This document shows positions 8,853 through 16,041 of a stretch of 46,753 bases of DNA, in pieces. Numbering within the stretch: the stretch's first letter is position 1; every line of letters begins with the position of its first letter. Origin of the DNA: Pirellulales bacterium (lineage in GTDB: Bacteria; Planctomycetota; Planctomycetia; Pirellulales; UBA1268); assembly GCA_017853835.1 (NCBI GenBank), contig JAFMIU010000019.1, forward strand, positions 1 to 46,753, given 5' to 3'. A program made the position numbers and the translations under genes. Below the pieces are notes generated by a model, which was not told the DNA's origin, ran no database searches, and saw only the letters and a list, made by a program, of their open reading frames with translations.

Positions 8853-9172
8853 GAAGCGATCCCCCTATGAATAGAACCGAGCGGGCCGATGGGTTGAGTG
8901 ACGAATCCCTGCAAAACACCGGGCGTCACTTGTGACCCGCCCCAAACGCTTGCGAGTTCGACAGTAGGGCAATCGTTTGGAGATCACAACCCCGTAAGCA
9001 TGTCAGACACCCGAGAAAGTGACGAATCGGGCATTGACAGGGACGAATCGGGCGCCAGCGAAACTATCGACACGGGATTGCGCGAGGAGGCCTCCCTCGC
9101 CCAGGTGGGGCGGCGCACGGTTGTGAACGGAATGCTTCAATGCGGGTGATCACGAACCATGAGGAGACCGAC
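8853..9172. other. 320-bp divergent promoter region between a surface-protein gene and the DUF3826/pectate-lyase operon
   Basis: Contains the ribosome site of the left gene and a GTCAC-TT-GTGAC dyad at 8925-8936. It also holds three copies of GACGAATC (8900, 9021, 9042) and the GAGGAG ribosome site (9161-9166) that fixes the start of the right gene. No credible gene lies inside. Confidence 0.55.
9019..9053. promoter_or_regulatory. Direct repeats GACGAATCGGGC, 21 bp apart, flanking a TTGACA (candidate operator)
   Basis: GACGAATCGGGC occurs at 9021-9032 and again at 9042-9053, two helical turns apart, with TTGACA (9034-9039) between them. The longer form GTGACGAATC occurs at 9019-9028 and at 8898-8907. 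The spacing and divergent-promoter location suggest a regulator binding one DNA face. No good -10 box follows TTGACA, so the exact promoter is uncertain. Confidence 0.4.
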
Positions 9173-9868
9173 ATGAGATGCGACGATGAGTCACGCGTGC
9201 GATCACGAAAACGCGTGGCCTTCATGGCCGCGCTGGCGATGGCCATCGCGGGCACGACGGCTGGTGTGGCGATCGCGCAGGGTTCGAGCGACTACGAGCA
9301 GGTGATCGCCGGCCGCGCCGACAAGATCATCGCCACGCTTGGTGATGTCGGCGATGAGGCGCGTGGCCGTGTGCGGGAGGCGCTGCTCGAGTTCTATCGT
9401 TCCACCAACGTATGGCACGAAACGAACGGCGCGCGCCGCAAGGAGCTCAAGAGCCAGCAGGACGAAACGGCGAAAGCCGAGCTCGCGAAGCTCGAGGAGG
9501 ATCTTGGCGCGGTACGTGCGCGATTCGTGCAGGGGCTTTCAGCCGACCTCTCTTCCGAGCAGGTGGCGAAGGTGAAGGATGGCCTCACCTACAATGTCCT
9601 CCATGTGACGGAGAAGGCCTACGGCGAGATGATCGAGCGGCTCACCGATGAGCAGAAGCAGAAGATTCACGAATGGCTCGTGGAAGCCCGCGATCTGGCG
9701 ATCAGCGAGGGGAGTTCCGAGGCCAAGCACGGCGTCTTCGGGAAGTTCAAGGGACGGATCAACAACTATCTCAGCCAGCAGGGGTATGATCTGAAGGCGG
9801 AGGAGAAAGGCTGGCAGGCCCGGCGCACGGCGGCTGCCGCCGGCAACACCACGAAGGAGTCGAACTGA
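9173..9868 (+). CDS. Secreted DUF3826-like protein, coupled to a pectate lyase
   Basis: A 231-residue protein. ATG 9173 is chosen because GAGGAG sits 6 nt upstream; an in-frame ATG at 9140 lacks a ribosome site. The signal peptide is basic (RSRKR) with a hydrophobic core ending AIAQ. The mature chain is almost all charged helix (EDLGAVRARFVQGLSADLS, YGEMIERLTDEQKQKIHEWL, LAISEGSSEAKHGVFGKFKGRI), which matches DUF3826. That domain of unknown function is common beside pectate lyases in Planctomycetes and Bacteroidetes. Its stop overlaps the next start by 1 nt (TGATG), so the two products are made together. A periplasmic helper for the lyase or its product is a reasonable guess; no catalytic motif is visible. 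Confidence 0.85.
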   Translation: MRCDDESRVRSRKRVAFMAALAMAIAGTTAGVAIAQGSSDYEQVIAGRADKIIATLGDVGDEARGRVREALLEFYRSTNVWHETNGARRKELKSQQDETAKAELAKLEEDLGAVRARFVQGLSADLSSEQVAKVKDGLTYNVLHVTEKAYGEMIERLTDEQKQKIHEWLVEARDLAISEGSSEAKHGVFGKFKGRINNYLSQQGYDLKAEEKGWQARRTAAAAGNTTKESN

Positions 9869-11562
9869 TGGCAGGCGAATCGAGTCGAAGGGATCGGATC
9901 GGGGCGTGGCTGGTTGTGATCGCGGCATCGCTCGTGGCCGTTCGGCCCGCGGCCGCGCAGTATCCCCAGATGACCGACGACGTGCGGCGACAGTCGGAGG
10001 CCGAGAAGGCCGCCGCCGATCGCCGGAGCGACGAGGCCTTTGCACGCGCGATGCCCGAGATCGAGGCGTGGGCAAAAAAGGGCAAGCCCTTCATTCAGGA
10101 TGCCTCGAAACCCTCCGACCTGCCTCAGGCGACGATCCCTGCGTTTCCCGGTGCCGAGGGGGGCGGCATGCACTCCTTCGGCGGCCGAGGTGGCAGGGTC
10201 TTCGTCGTGACCACGCTCGACGACTCCGGGCCCGGCAGCTTTCGCGAGGCGTGCGAGGCCGGCGGGCCGAGGATCGTGGTGTTCAACGTGGCCGGCATCA
10301 TCCGGCTGAAGGATCGCATCCGGATCCGCGCTCCCTACATCACCATCGACGGCAGCACGGCGCCCGGTGACGGCGTGTGCATCGCAGGCAACACCGTCGA
10401 ACTCGACACCCACGACGTGATCGTGCGGCACATGCGGTTTCGTCGTGGCGAAACCTATGTGGGGGATCGCAACGATTCGATCGGCGGCAACCCGATCGGC
10501 AACATCATGATCGACCACGTGTCGGCGAGCTGGGGGCTCGATGAAAACATGAGCATGTATCGCCACATGTACCACCCGACCGATGGCGGCAAGGATCTCA
10601 AGCTGCCGACGGTCAACATCACGATCCAAAACAGCATCTTTTCCGAGGGGCTCAACACCTACCACCATGCCTTTGGTTCGACGATCGGCGGCACCAACTG
10701 CACCTTCATGCGAAACCTCTGGGCCAACAACACCGGCCGCAACCCGAGCATGGGGATGGGGGGCGATTTCACGTTCGTCAACAACGTGATCTACAACTGG
10801 CGGCACCGCACCACCGATGGCGGCGACGGCACGAGCCGCGTGAACTCGATCAACAACTACTTCAAGCCCGGACCGGGCACGCCGGAGGGCAGGCCGATCG
10901 CCTGGCGGATCCTCAAGGCCGAGTCGCGGACGAAGCCACCGGCCGAGAAGGAGTTTGGAAAGTTCTACGTGGCCGGCAACGTCATCGAGGGCAACGCCAA
11001 GGTCACGGCCGACAACTGGGACGGCGGCGTGCAGTTTGCCGACGTGGAGGACATCAAGGGCGAAAGCCTCGACGACTACAACCGGAAGTATCGCTACCCG
11101 AGCCAGATGGCGGAGCCCTTCCCGATGGCGCCGCTGCGGATCACGACGGCCCAGGAGGCCTATGACGAGGTGCTCGCCAACGCCGGTGCCACCCTGCCCC
11201 GCCGCGACCCCGTGGACGAGCGGGTGGTCGGCATGGTGAAGCGAGGGGATGTGGGCGCGCCGGTGGTGGAGCCCGATCTCTTCGACAAGCTCAACAAGGT
11301 GAAGTACACCGAGGAGCGGGTGCACGAGCTCGTGCGGCTCGTGCCGCTCGGGTTCATCACCGATCCGGCGCAGGTGGGCGGCTATCCCGAGTATCGCGGT
11401 GTGCCCCACGCCGACGCCGATGCCGACGGCATGCCGGATGACTACGAGAAGGCCAACGGTCTCAATCCGACGAGTGCCGCCGATGCGGCGGCCGACCCGG
11501 ATGGTGACGGCTACACGAACATCGAGGCGTTTCTCTACCGCATCCCAGCCGGCTCGCGGTGA
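9868..11562 (+). CDS. Secreted PL1-type pectate lyase
   Basis: A 564-residue secreted beta-helix lyase expected to cleave polygalacturonate by beta-elimination. The signal peptide ends near AAAQ (about residue 31) and a charged helical linker follows. The PL1-type core begins at AFPGAEGGGMHSFGGRGG (about residue 92). It then shows TLDDSGPGSFREA, TIDGSTAPGDGV, VIVRHMRFRRG and IMIDHVSASWG (213-223), the counterpart of the PL1 vWiDH motif that carries calcium- and substrate-binding residues. The C-terminus (about 514-550, DADADADGMPDDYEKANGLNP) is a calcium-binding thrombospondin-3-like tail common in planctomycete pectate lyases. Its ATG overlaps the stop of the DUF3826 gene. No PEP-CTERM anchor, so it is probably free or calcium-associated. 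Confidence 0.92.
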   Translation: MAGESSRRDRIGAWLVVIAASLVAVRPAAAQYPQMTDDVRRQSEAEKAAADRRSDEAFARAMPEIEAWAKKGKPFIQDASKPSDLPQATIPAFPGAEGGGMHSFGGRGGRVFVVTTLDDSGPGSFREACEAGGPRIVVFNVAGIIRLKDRIRIRAPYITIDGSTAPGDGVCIAGNTVELDTHDVIVRHMRFRRGETYVGDRNDSIGGNPIGNIMIDHVSASWGLDENMSMYRHMYHPTDGGKDLKLPTVNITIQNSIFSEGLNTYHHAFGSTIGGTNCTFMRNLWANNTGRNPSMGMGGDFTFVNNVIYNWRHRTTDGGDGTSRVNSINNYFKPGPGTPEGRPIAWRILKAESRTKPPAEKEFGKFYVAGNVIEGNAKVTADNWDGGVQFADVEDIKGESLDDYNRKYRYPSQMAEPFPMAPLRITTAQEAYDEVLANAGATLPRRDPVDERVVGMVKRGDVGAPVVEPDLFDKLNKVKYTEERVHELVRLVPLGFITDPAQVGGYPEYRGVPHADADADGMPDDYEKANGLNPTSAADAAADPDGDGYTNIEAFLYRIPAGSR

Positions 11563-11600
11563 TCGCGAACATGCCATGGGCTACGCGGTTGGCCGCGCCG

Positions 11601-11681
11601 GTCCCACGGCTTACGCCGTTGGGCTTCGACGGAGGCAGGCGCGGTGCTTTCTGTCCAAGCCCAAGGCCGTGAGGCCTGGGA
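11601..11681. repeat. Hairpin-repeat pair (copies 1 and 2) between convergent gene ends
   Basis: Copy 1 (minus, 11601-11626) and copy 2 (plus, 11657-11681) point away from each other, 30 bp apart. Each reads AAGCCC-A-stem-GTRA-stem-GGGA, that is, a CCC/GGG clamp, a bulged A, a 5-bp stem and a GNRA-type loop. Copy 1 has the ACGGC/GCCGT stem and copy 2 the AGGCC/GGCCT stem. The pair sits between the stops of two convergent pectate lyase genes, where bidirectional terminators or REP/BIME elements are typical. Confidence 0.8.
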
Positions 11682-11690
11682 ACGGCCGTG

Positions 11691-14291
11691 CTATGCCGCC
11701 CGACGCCGTTGGGCCCGACGTCGATGGGCCGCTGCCGCTCCAATCGCGGCCGTGATCGCGGGGGCGAAGGTCGACGGCTCCGGCACCGCTGCCACGGCGC
11801 CGACGGCTGCGTAGGGGCCCGCGTCGAAGAGCCCCGTCGTCACAAACTCCGCCGCGTCGAGAAGGTCCACCAGCCCGTCGCCGTTGAAATCCCCCGCTTC
11901 CCACGTGCCGAGGGCCCCCGTGTCAAAACTCCCCAGCGCCACGAAGTTGGCCGCATCGAGCAGGTCGATCGCCCCGTCGAGATTGGTGTCGCCCGTCGCC
12001 GCGGCCGTGGCGATCACCGACGTCGGGGTGTACGTGATCGCCAGACGCTTGAGGTCGCCGAGGGCGAGGCCGTCGATGCCCGCAAAGGTGCCCTGCACGG
12101 CGCTCCCCGTGAGGATCGTATGGGGCACGAGCCACGCGGGATCGTAGCCCTCGATGGTGCCGATGGAGAGGTGGGCATCGCCGATCGACACGCGTCCTGA
12201 CACGGCCAGACGGTCGTGGGCTGGCGCACTCGATTGAAAGGTCGTGGCAGCCGTCGCGCCGCCAAGGTCGATCGCCACCCCGCCGGCGTCGATCGCGATG
12301 CTCCCGGTGATCGTTGTACGCCCGGCGATGCCCGCATCGCCCGGCGCCACCACGGCATCCCCTGCGATCCGCAGCGTGCCGAGTGCGGCGGTTGTGCTCG
12401 AGCGAATCTTGGCGACATTCACCGCCGCCGCGGCGAGCGTGCCCCCCGTGATCTCGAGAAGCCCGCTCGTGGCGGAGCCCGTCATGATCGTGCCGCCGAC
12501 CACGAGGCTTCCTCCCTGGAGCGACACGCGGCCGTTGGTGCTGGCGGCGGCGCCAATCACCAGATTGCCCGCCAAAGCCAGTCGGCCGGCCGTGATGGCG
12601 ACCGTCGGTGCCTGACCGGCCACGAGCGACGCTCCTACCTGCACGAGACCAGCCTGCTGGCCCATCGCGTCGATCGCGATCGTGCCCGAGTTGATCTGCA
12701 CCGTGTCGAACCGCGACGGCTGCCAGCCGGTGGTCCAGTTGGATTGGAGCGCGAAGCGGCCGGTGCCTCCGACGAACACCGCCGGCGACGGCGCGGGCCA
12801 GGTTGTCACGTCGTGCAGATACTCCTCGAGATCGGTGTAGCCGTCGGCGTCGAAATCGCCCGCGGCGTTGGCTACCGTCGGGTCGAGGCCGTTGGCCCGC
12901 TCCCAGGTGTCGGGCATGCCGTCGCCGTCGGTGTCCCAGCCGGCCGCACGGGTCTGGAGCGGTGCGTTCTTCAGGGCATACCACTCGGCGCCGTCGTTGG
13001 GATCGGAAGGGTTGTCGGCCCACGCGATGATCTTGCCGGTGCCCGTGCGGGTTTCCTGAATGATGCGCTCGTCCACCGTGTCGGCCACGGCATCGCGGGT
13101 CCACCAGTTGGCCCCGACATAGTTCAGCACCCTGTCGAAGGCCGTCGTGGCGGAATCGGTGATGCCCACATAGCCGACGTCGTAGGGGGCTCCGACAAAC
13201 GTCGACGAGCCGAAGTCGGAGTTCGTCAACGTCACGCCGTCGTTACGGTCGCCGTCCTTGTTGGTGTCCTTCAGGTTCCCCGTGTGATACACGCGGGTGC
13301 CACTCGTGTTGCTGCCGTTGAAGATGCTCGTGCCGCCGGAAGCGGTCGTGATGTCGGTCGTGGTGCCGCCGACGGGGTTGTCGCCCCCGGGGCCGGCCAG
13401 GAAAAAGTTGCCGACGAAGTTGTCGAAGCTCGGCTGGCCGCTGGCACCCGTCCCGGCGGTACTCATCCAGTTGTAGAAGACGTTGTTGCGGAAGTCGTTG
13501 AGCGGGCCTGTGCCGACGGAACTGCCGACGCGGGGCAGCCGCCCCTTCTGGTGGGCGTAGAGATTATGGTGCACGCTCAGTTGGGCGTTGGAGCCCATCT
13601 GGAAGAGCGACCCGAAGGCGTGGCCGGTGTAGGTTCCGTTGGTGTCGAGATTGGGATAGTTCTGCCCCTGGGAGATGTTCGTGTATTGCACCGTCACGCG
13701 GTCGGCCAGTTCATTGGCGCTGACGTGCTCGTCGGTGGCAAAGAAGGTCGAGCAGTGATCGATCACGATGTTTTGGCCGCTGATGTCGAAGGCGTCGTAG
13801 ACATAACTGTCGGGCATGCCATCGGCGCCGATGCCCCGGTTGCCATAGCCCGGGGCCACGGTGAGGTTGCGGATGATCGAGTTCGATCCGTTCACCTTGA
13901 TCACGCCCCCCATGATCGTGATCCCTCCCGGGGCCGTCTCGCCGGCGATCGTCACGTTGCTGCCGATGTTGAGCCGGCACTGGGTGTCCCAGCTGCCGAG
14001 GTCGATCGCACCGCCCACGTCGAACACGATCGTGCGGGGCTGCACGACGCCGTTGACGGTGAAGTTGGAGTCAGTGAGGCCATACCCCAACGACCCGTAG
14101 GCGAGGCGATTGGGATCGTTGTATTTCCCGGCGAGGCTCGTGACGTGATACACGCTCCCGCCGCGCCCCCCCGTCGCAAGCCTCCCTGCACCATCGGCCC
14201 CGGGAAACGCGGTGAGCTGGGCCACGGCAGGAACCGAGGCAACCCACGCCACGAGGAGCACGATGGTGCGGCTGGTCGTGTGGATGGTCAT
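11691..14291 (-). CDS. Cell-surface pectate lyase with dockerin and PEP-CTERM anchor
   Basis: An 866-residue multidomain protein. ATG 14291 (MTIHTTSRTIVLL ... AVAQ) gives the signal peptide; an upstream in-frame TTG at 14384 adds a non-signal leader and is rejected. The PL1-like beta-helix domain (about 20-440) has LTAFPGADGAGRLATGGRGG, TIAGETAPGGI and IVIDHCSTFFATDEH. A calcium-binding tail (DTDGDGMPDTWERANGLDP, about 450-480) follows, then a G/T-rich beta-solenoid (about 510-760). Two dockerin-type EF loops come next (GDTNLDGAIDLLDAANF and GDFNGDGLVDLLDAAEF, about 768-817), and the protein ends in AVPEPSTF plus a hydrophobic segment and RRRAQRRRAA. The architecture predicts pectin cleavage at the surface, with dockerin-mediated assembly and exosortase-dependent anchoring. 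Confidence 0.92.
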   Translation of the reverse strand: MTIHTTSRTIVLLVAWVASVPAVAQLTAFPGADGAGRLATGGRGGSVYHVTSLAGKYNDPNRLAYGSLGYGLTDSNFTVNGVVQPRTIVFDVGGAIDLGSWDTQCRLNIGSNVTIAGETAPGGITIMGGVIKVNGSNSIIRNLTVAPGYGNRGIGADGMPDSYVYDAFDISGQNIVIDHCSTFFATDEHVSANELADRVTVQYTNISQGQNYPNLDTNGTYTGHAFGSLFQMGSNAQLSVHHNLYAHQKGRLPRVGSSVGTGPLNDFRNNVFYNWMSTAGTGASGQPSFDNFVGNFFLAGPGGDNPVGGTTTDITTASGGTSIFNGSNTSGTRVYHTGNLKDTNKDGDRNDGVTLTNSDFGSSTFVGAPYDVGYVGITDSATTAFDRVLNYVGANWWTRDAVADTVDERIIQETRTGTGKIIAWADNPSDPNDGAEWYALKNAPLQTRAAGWDTDGDGMPDTWERANGLDPTVANAAGDFDADGYTDLEEYLHDVTTWPAPSPAVFVGGTGRFALQSNWTTGWQPSRFDTVQINSGTIAIDAMGQQAGLVQVGASLVAGQAPTVAITAGRLALAGNLVIGAAASTNGRVSLQGGSLVVGGTIMTGSATSGLLEITGGTLAAAAVNVAKIRSSTTAALGTLRIAGDAVVAPGDAGIAGRTTITGSIAIDAGGVAIDLGGATAATTFQSSAPAHDRLAVSGRVSIGDAHLSIGTIEGYDPAWLVPHTILTGSAVQGTFAGIDGLALGDLKRLAITYTPTSVIATAAATGDTNLDGAIDLLDAANFVALGSFDTGALGTWEAGDFNGDGLVDLLDAAEFVTTGLFDAGPYAAVGAVAAVPEPSTFAPAITAAIGAAAAHRRRAQRRRAA

Positions 14292-14459
14292 GGTGCGCGT
14301 GAATCCCCTCACAGATGATTGTGTCCTGAAACGTACCGTATCGCGAGCCGTCGGTCGGAGGCCATCGCAGGTGTGTCGTGACAACCCCTCGGGCCGAGGG
14401 CCGCCCCGGCACGAGGCTGACTGATTTCGGGCGGTGACGCTGCGCGGTAGTCTCCAGGC

Positions 14460-15365
14460 ATGGCCAACTCATCTTCATCCGATTCCGGTCTTGATGGCTT
14501 CGTGGGGAGCCTCCTTCGGGGCGAGTGGTTCACGATGCTGCCCCCGCGGCTTCGCCCTGTCGCGGCGATGGCGGCCGTGCAGCTCGTGGTCGCGGCCGCC
14601 GTTCTTCTCGTCGTCGCGCCGTTCGCCGACCGGAAGGGTGCCGCCTGGATGGAAGCGTCGTTTGCCCGCACGCTCGCCGCCCTCGCCGCCACCCGCGGCC
14701 TCGACAGTGCCATCTCGCTCGCCCAGAGTTCCGAGGTGAGTTTTTCGTTCGGCCCTGGCGGCAGCCTCGGCATCGGGCAGGCCCTCGACCCGATCAACGA
14801 CCTCGTGGAGCAGTACGGGGCACTGTTGCTCACGAGCACCACGGCGCTCGGTGTGCAGCGGCTTGGCATGCAGATCGCCACCACGCTCGGGTCGTGGATG
14901 TTTCTGCCCGCCCTCGCGATGCTCGGACTCGCCAGCGTGTGCGGCGACGACGGTCGCCGACGACTTCTCGGCTGGAGCCGACGTCTCTTCGGCCTCGCCC
15001 TCTTCGCCAGACTTGCGCTGCCGATGGCCGGCTGGATCGACGCGGTCGTCGCCGACCGTTTCCTGGAGCCGAGCTACCAAGAAGCGGCCGCCGCGGTCGT
15101 GGCCACCACCGAGTCGATCGAGCAGGCCGAGGCCGAAGACGCCGACCGCCCGTGGTATGAGCGATACAACCCGGTCGATGCGATCGGCGACCGTGCGAAG
15201 AAGATCTACGACAAGCTGGCGGCCGTCGGTGAGTCGATCGTCAATCTCGCCATCTACTTCACGATCTCCACGATCATCCTGCCGCTGGGAACGCTCTGGC
15301 TCCTGTCACGGCTCACGGGCGCACTCTTCACCGCCCGCCCGTTTCTCGATCGGACCGAACGCTGA
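14460..15365 (+). CDS. Conserved-looking membrane protein of unknown function
   Basis: A 301-residue protein I do not recognise. Four hydrophobic segments are visible, at about residues 36-55, 139-158, 171-190 and 262-290. Between the first two lies a soluble stretch (about 60-130) containing FSFGPGGSLGIGQALDP. Between the last two is an acidic, probably helical stretch (ESIEQAEAEDADRPWYERY). There is no signal peptidase site, cofactor motif or transporter signature. No strong ribosome site precedes ATG 14460. It stands alone between a minus-strand lyase and a repeat-rich region. Codon use looks like that of its neighbours, so I take it as a real gene. Confidence 0.75.
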   Translation: MANSSSSDSGLDGFVGSLLRGEWFTMLPPRLRPVAAMAAVQLVVAAAVLLVVAPFADRKGAAWMEASFARTLAALAATRGLDSAISLAQSSEVSFSFGPGGSLGIGQALDPINDLVEQYGALLLTSTTALGVQRLGMQIATTLGSWMFLPALAMLGLASVCGDDGRRRLLGWSRRLFGLALFARLALPMAGWIDAVVADRFLEPSYQEAAAAVVATTESIEQAEAEDADRPWYERYNPVDAIGDRAKKIYDKLAAVGESIVNLAIYFTISTIILPLGTLWLLSRLTGALFTARPFLDRTER

Positions 15366-16041
15366 GACGGCGCCGGCTTGGGTGCACTGGTGTACCTCAC
15401 GGCGTATCGTTGAAACACGCTTCGGCTTAGCCCATACGTTGATGGTCGCGCCGTCGCCGCCGTCCCGGCGTCGGCTCCGGCTTGGGTGCGCGTGCGTTGA
15501 GGCTACGCTTCGGGGTTGCCCATACCCCGTCGCCGGACGCTCGCGTCGGGCATCCATGCCCTTTGGCTCGCTCGGCAGTGGCTTCGCTCCGCCATCCTGG
15601 CTCCGCTTGCCACTGACGCCGTCTCCCGGGGCATGGGCAACCCCTCGCTCGTCACACGGTGGGGCGCTTCGATGCGAGCGTCTGTTGCCCCGTGGAAGCC
15701 CAACGGCGTGAGCCGTGGGACCGGCGTGGTGTGACAGAGGGCGTGTTTGGCGCGGTGGTTTCGTTCGCGTCATGACGTCGGATGGCGTGGCGGGGCGTGT
15801 CCCAGGCCTTACGGCCTTGGGCTTGGACGGGAGAACGGGTGGCGCTGCCGGTGGAGGTCGTTGGGTCGCACTGACGTCGTGGTGTGCGTGAAGAGGTCGT
15901 TTTGTTGCGCTGAGTGTCGTCGTGGAAAGCCTTGTCAGGCCTCCGTGGCTGCGGGACACTGATGCACGTCCGAGATCCTTCCGAGGTCGTCGGCAACGCC
16001 CGCTCCCCTGCCCCTTTCCTGTTCGGCGAGACCGCTTCGTG
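15366..16041. repeat. 676-bp repeat-mosaic intergenic region
   Basis: No credible gene. CGGC.CCGGCTTGGGTGC occurs at 15368-15385 and 15472-15489. ACGCTTCGG..T..CCCATAC occurs at 15417-15437 and 15505-15525. GGGGTTGCCCA (15512-15522) is inverted as TGGGCAACCCC (15634-15644). CAGTGGC and GCCACTG form a smaller dyad near 15572-15615. A GGCTCGCTCG...CGCCATCCT segment around 15565-15598 resembles 25417-25450. Hairpin copies 3 and 4 follow at 15696-15824. It looks like accreted interspersed elements rather than a decayed gene. Confidence 0.65.
15696..15824. repeat. Hairpin-repeat pair (copies 3 and 4), facing inward
   Basis: Copy 3 (plus, 15696-15720) has the ACGGC/GCCGT stem with a GTGA loop. Copy 4 (minus, 15800-15824) has the AGGCC/GGCCT stem with a GTAA loop. 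Copy 3 with its flanks (15692-15729) is identical over 38 nt to 42607-42644. Unlike the other pairs, these converge and lie between two plus-strand genes. Confidence 0.78.

Noticed and set aside
9766..11577. 603-codon minus-strand open frame opposite a pectate lyase gene
   Set aside because: Histidine-, arginine- and valine-rich text with no family motifs, antisense to a clear PL1-type gene. High third-position GC produces such frames.
12216..14318. 700-codon plus-strand open frame
   Set aside because: Antisense to the dockerin/PEP-CTERM lyase; low-complexity R/H/G/V composition and no ribosome site.
15366..15920. Decayed protein gene in the repeat region
   Set aside because: No frame shows continuous similarity to a family; short direct and inverted repeats explain the sequence better.
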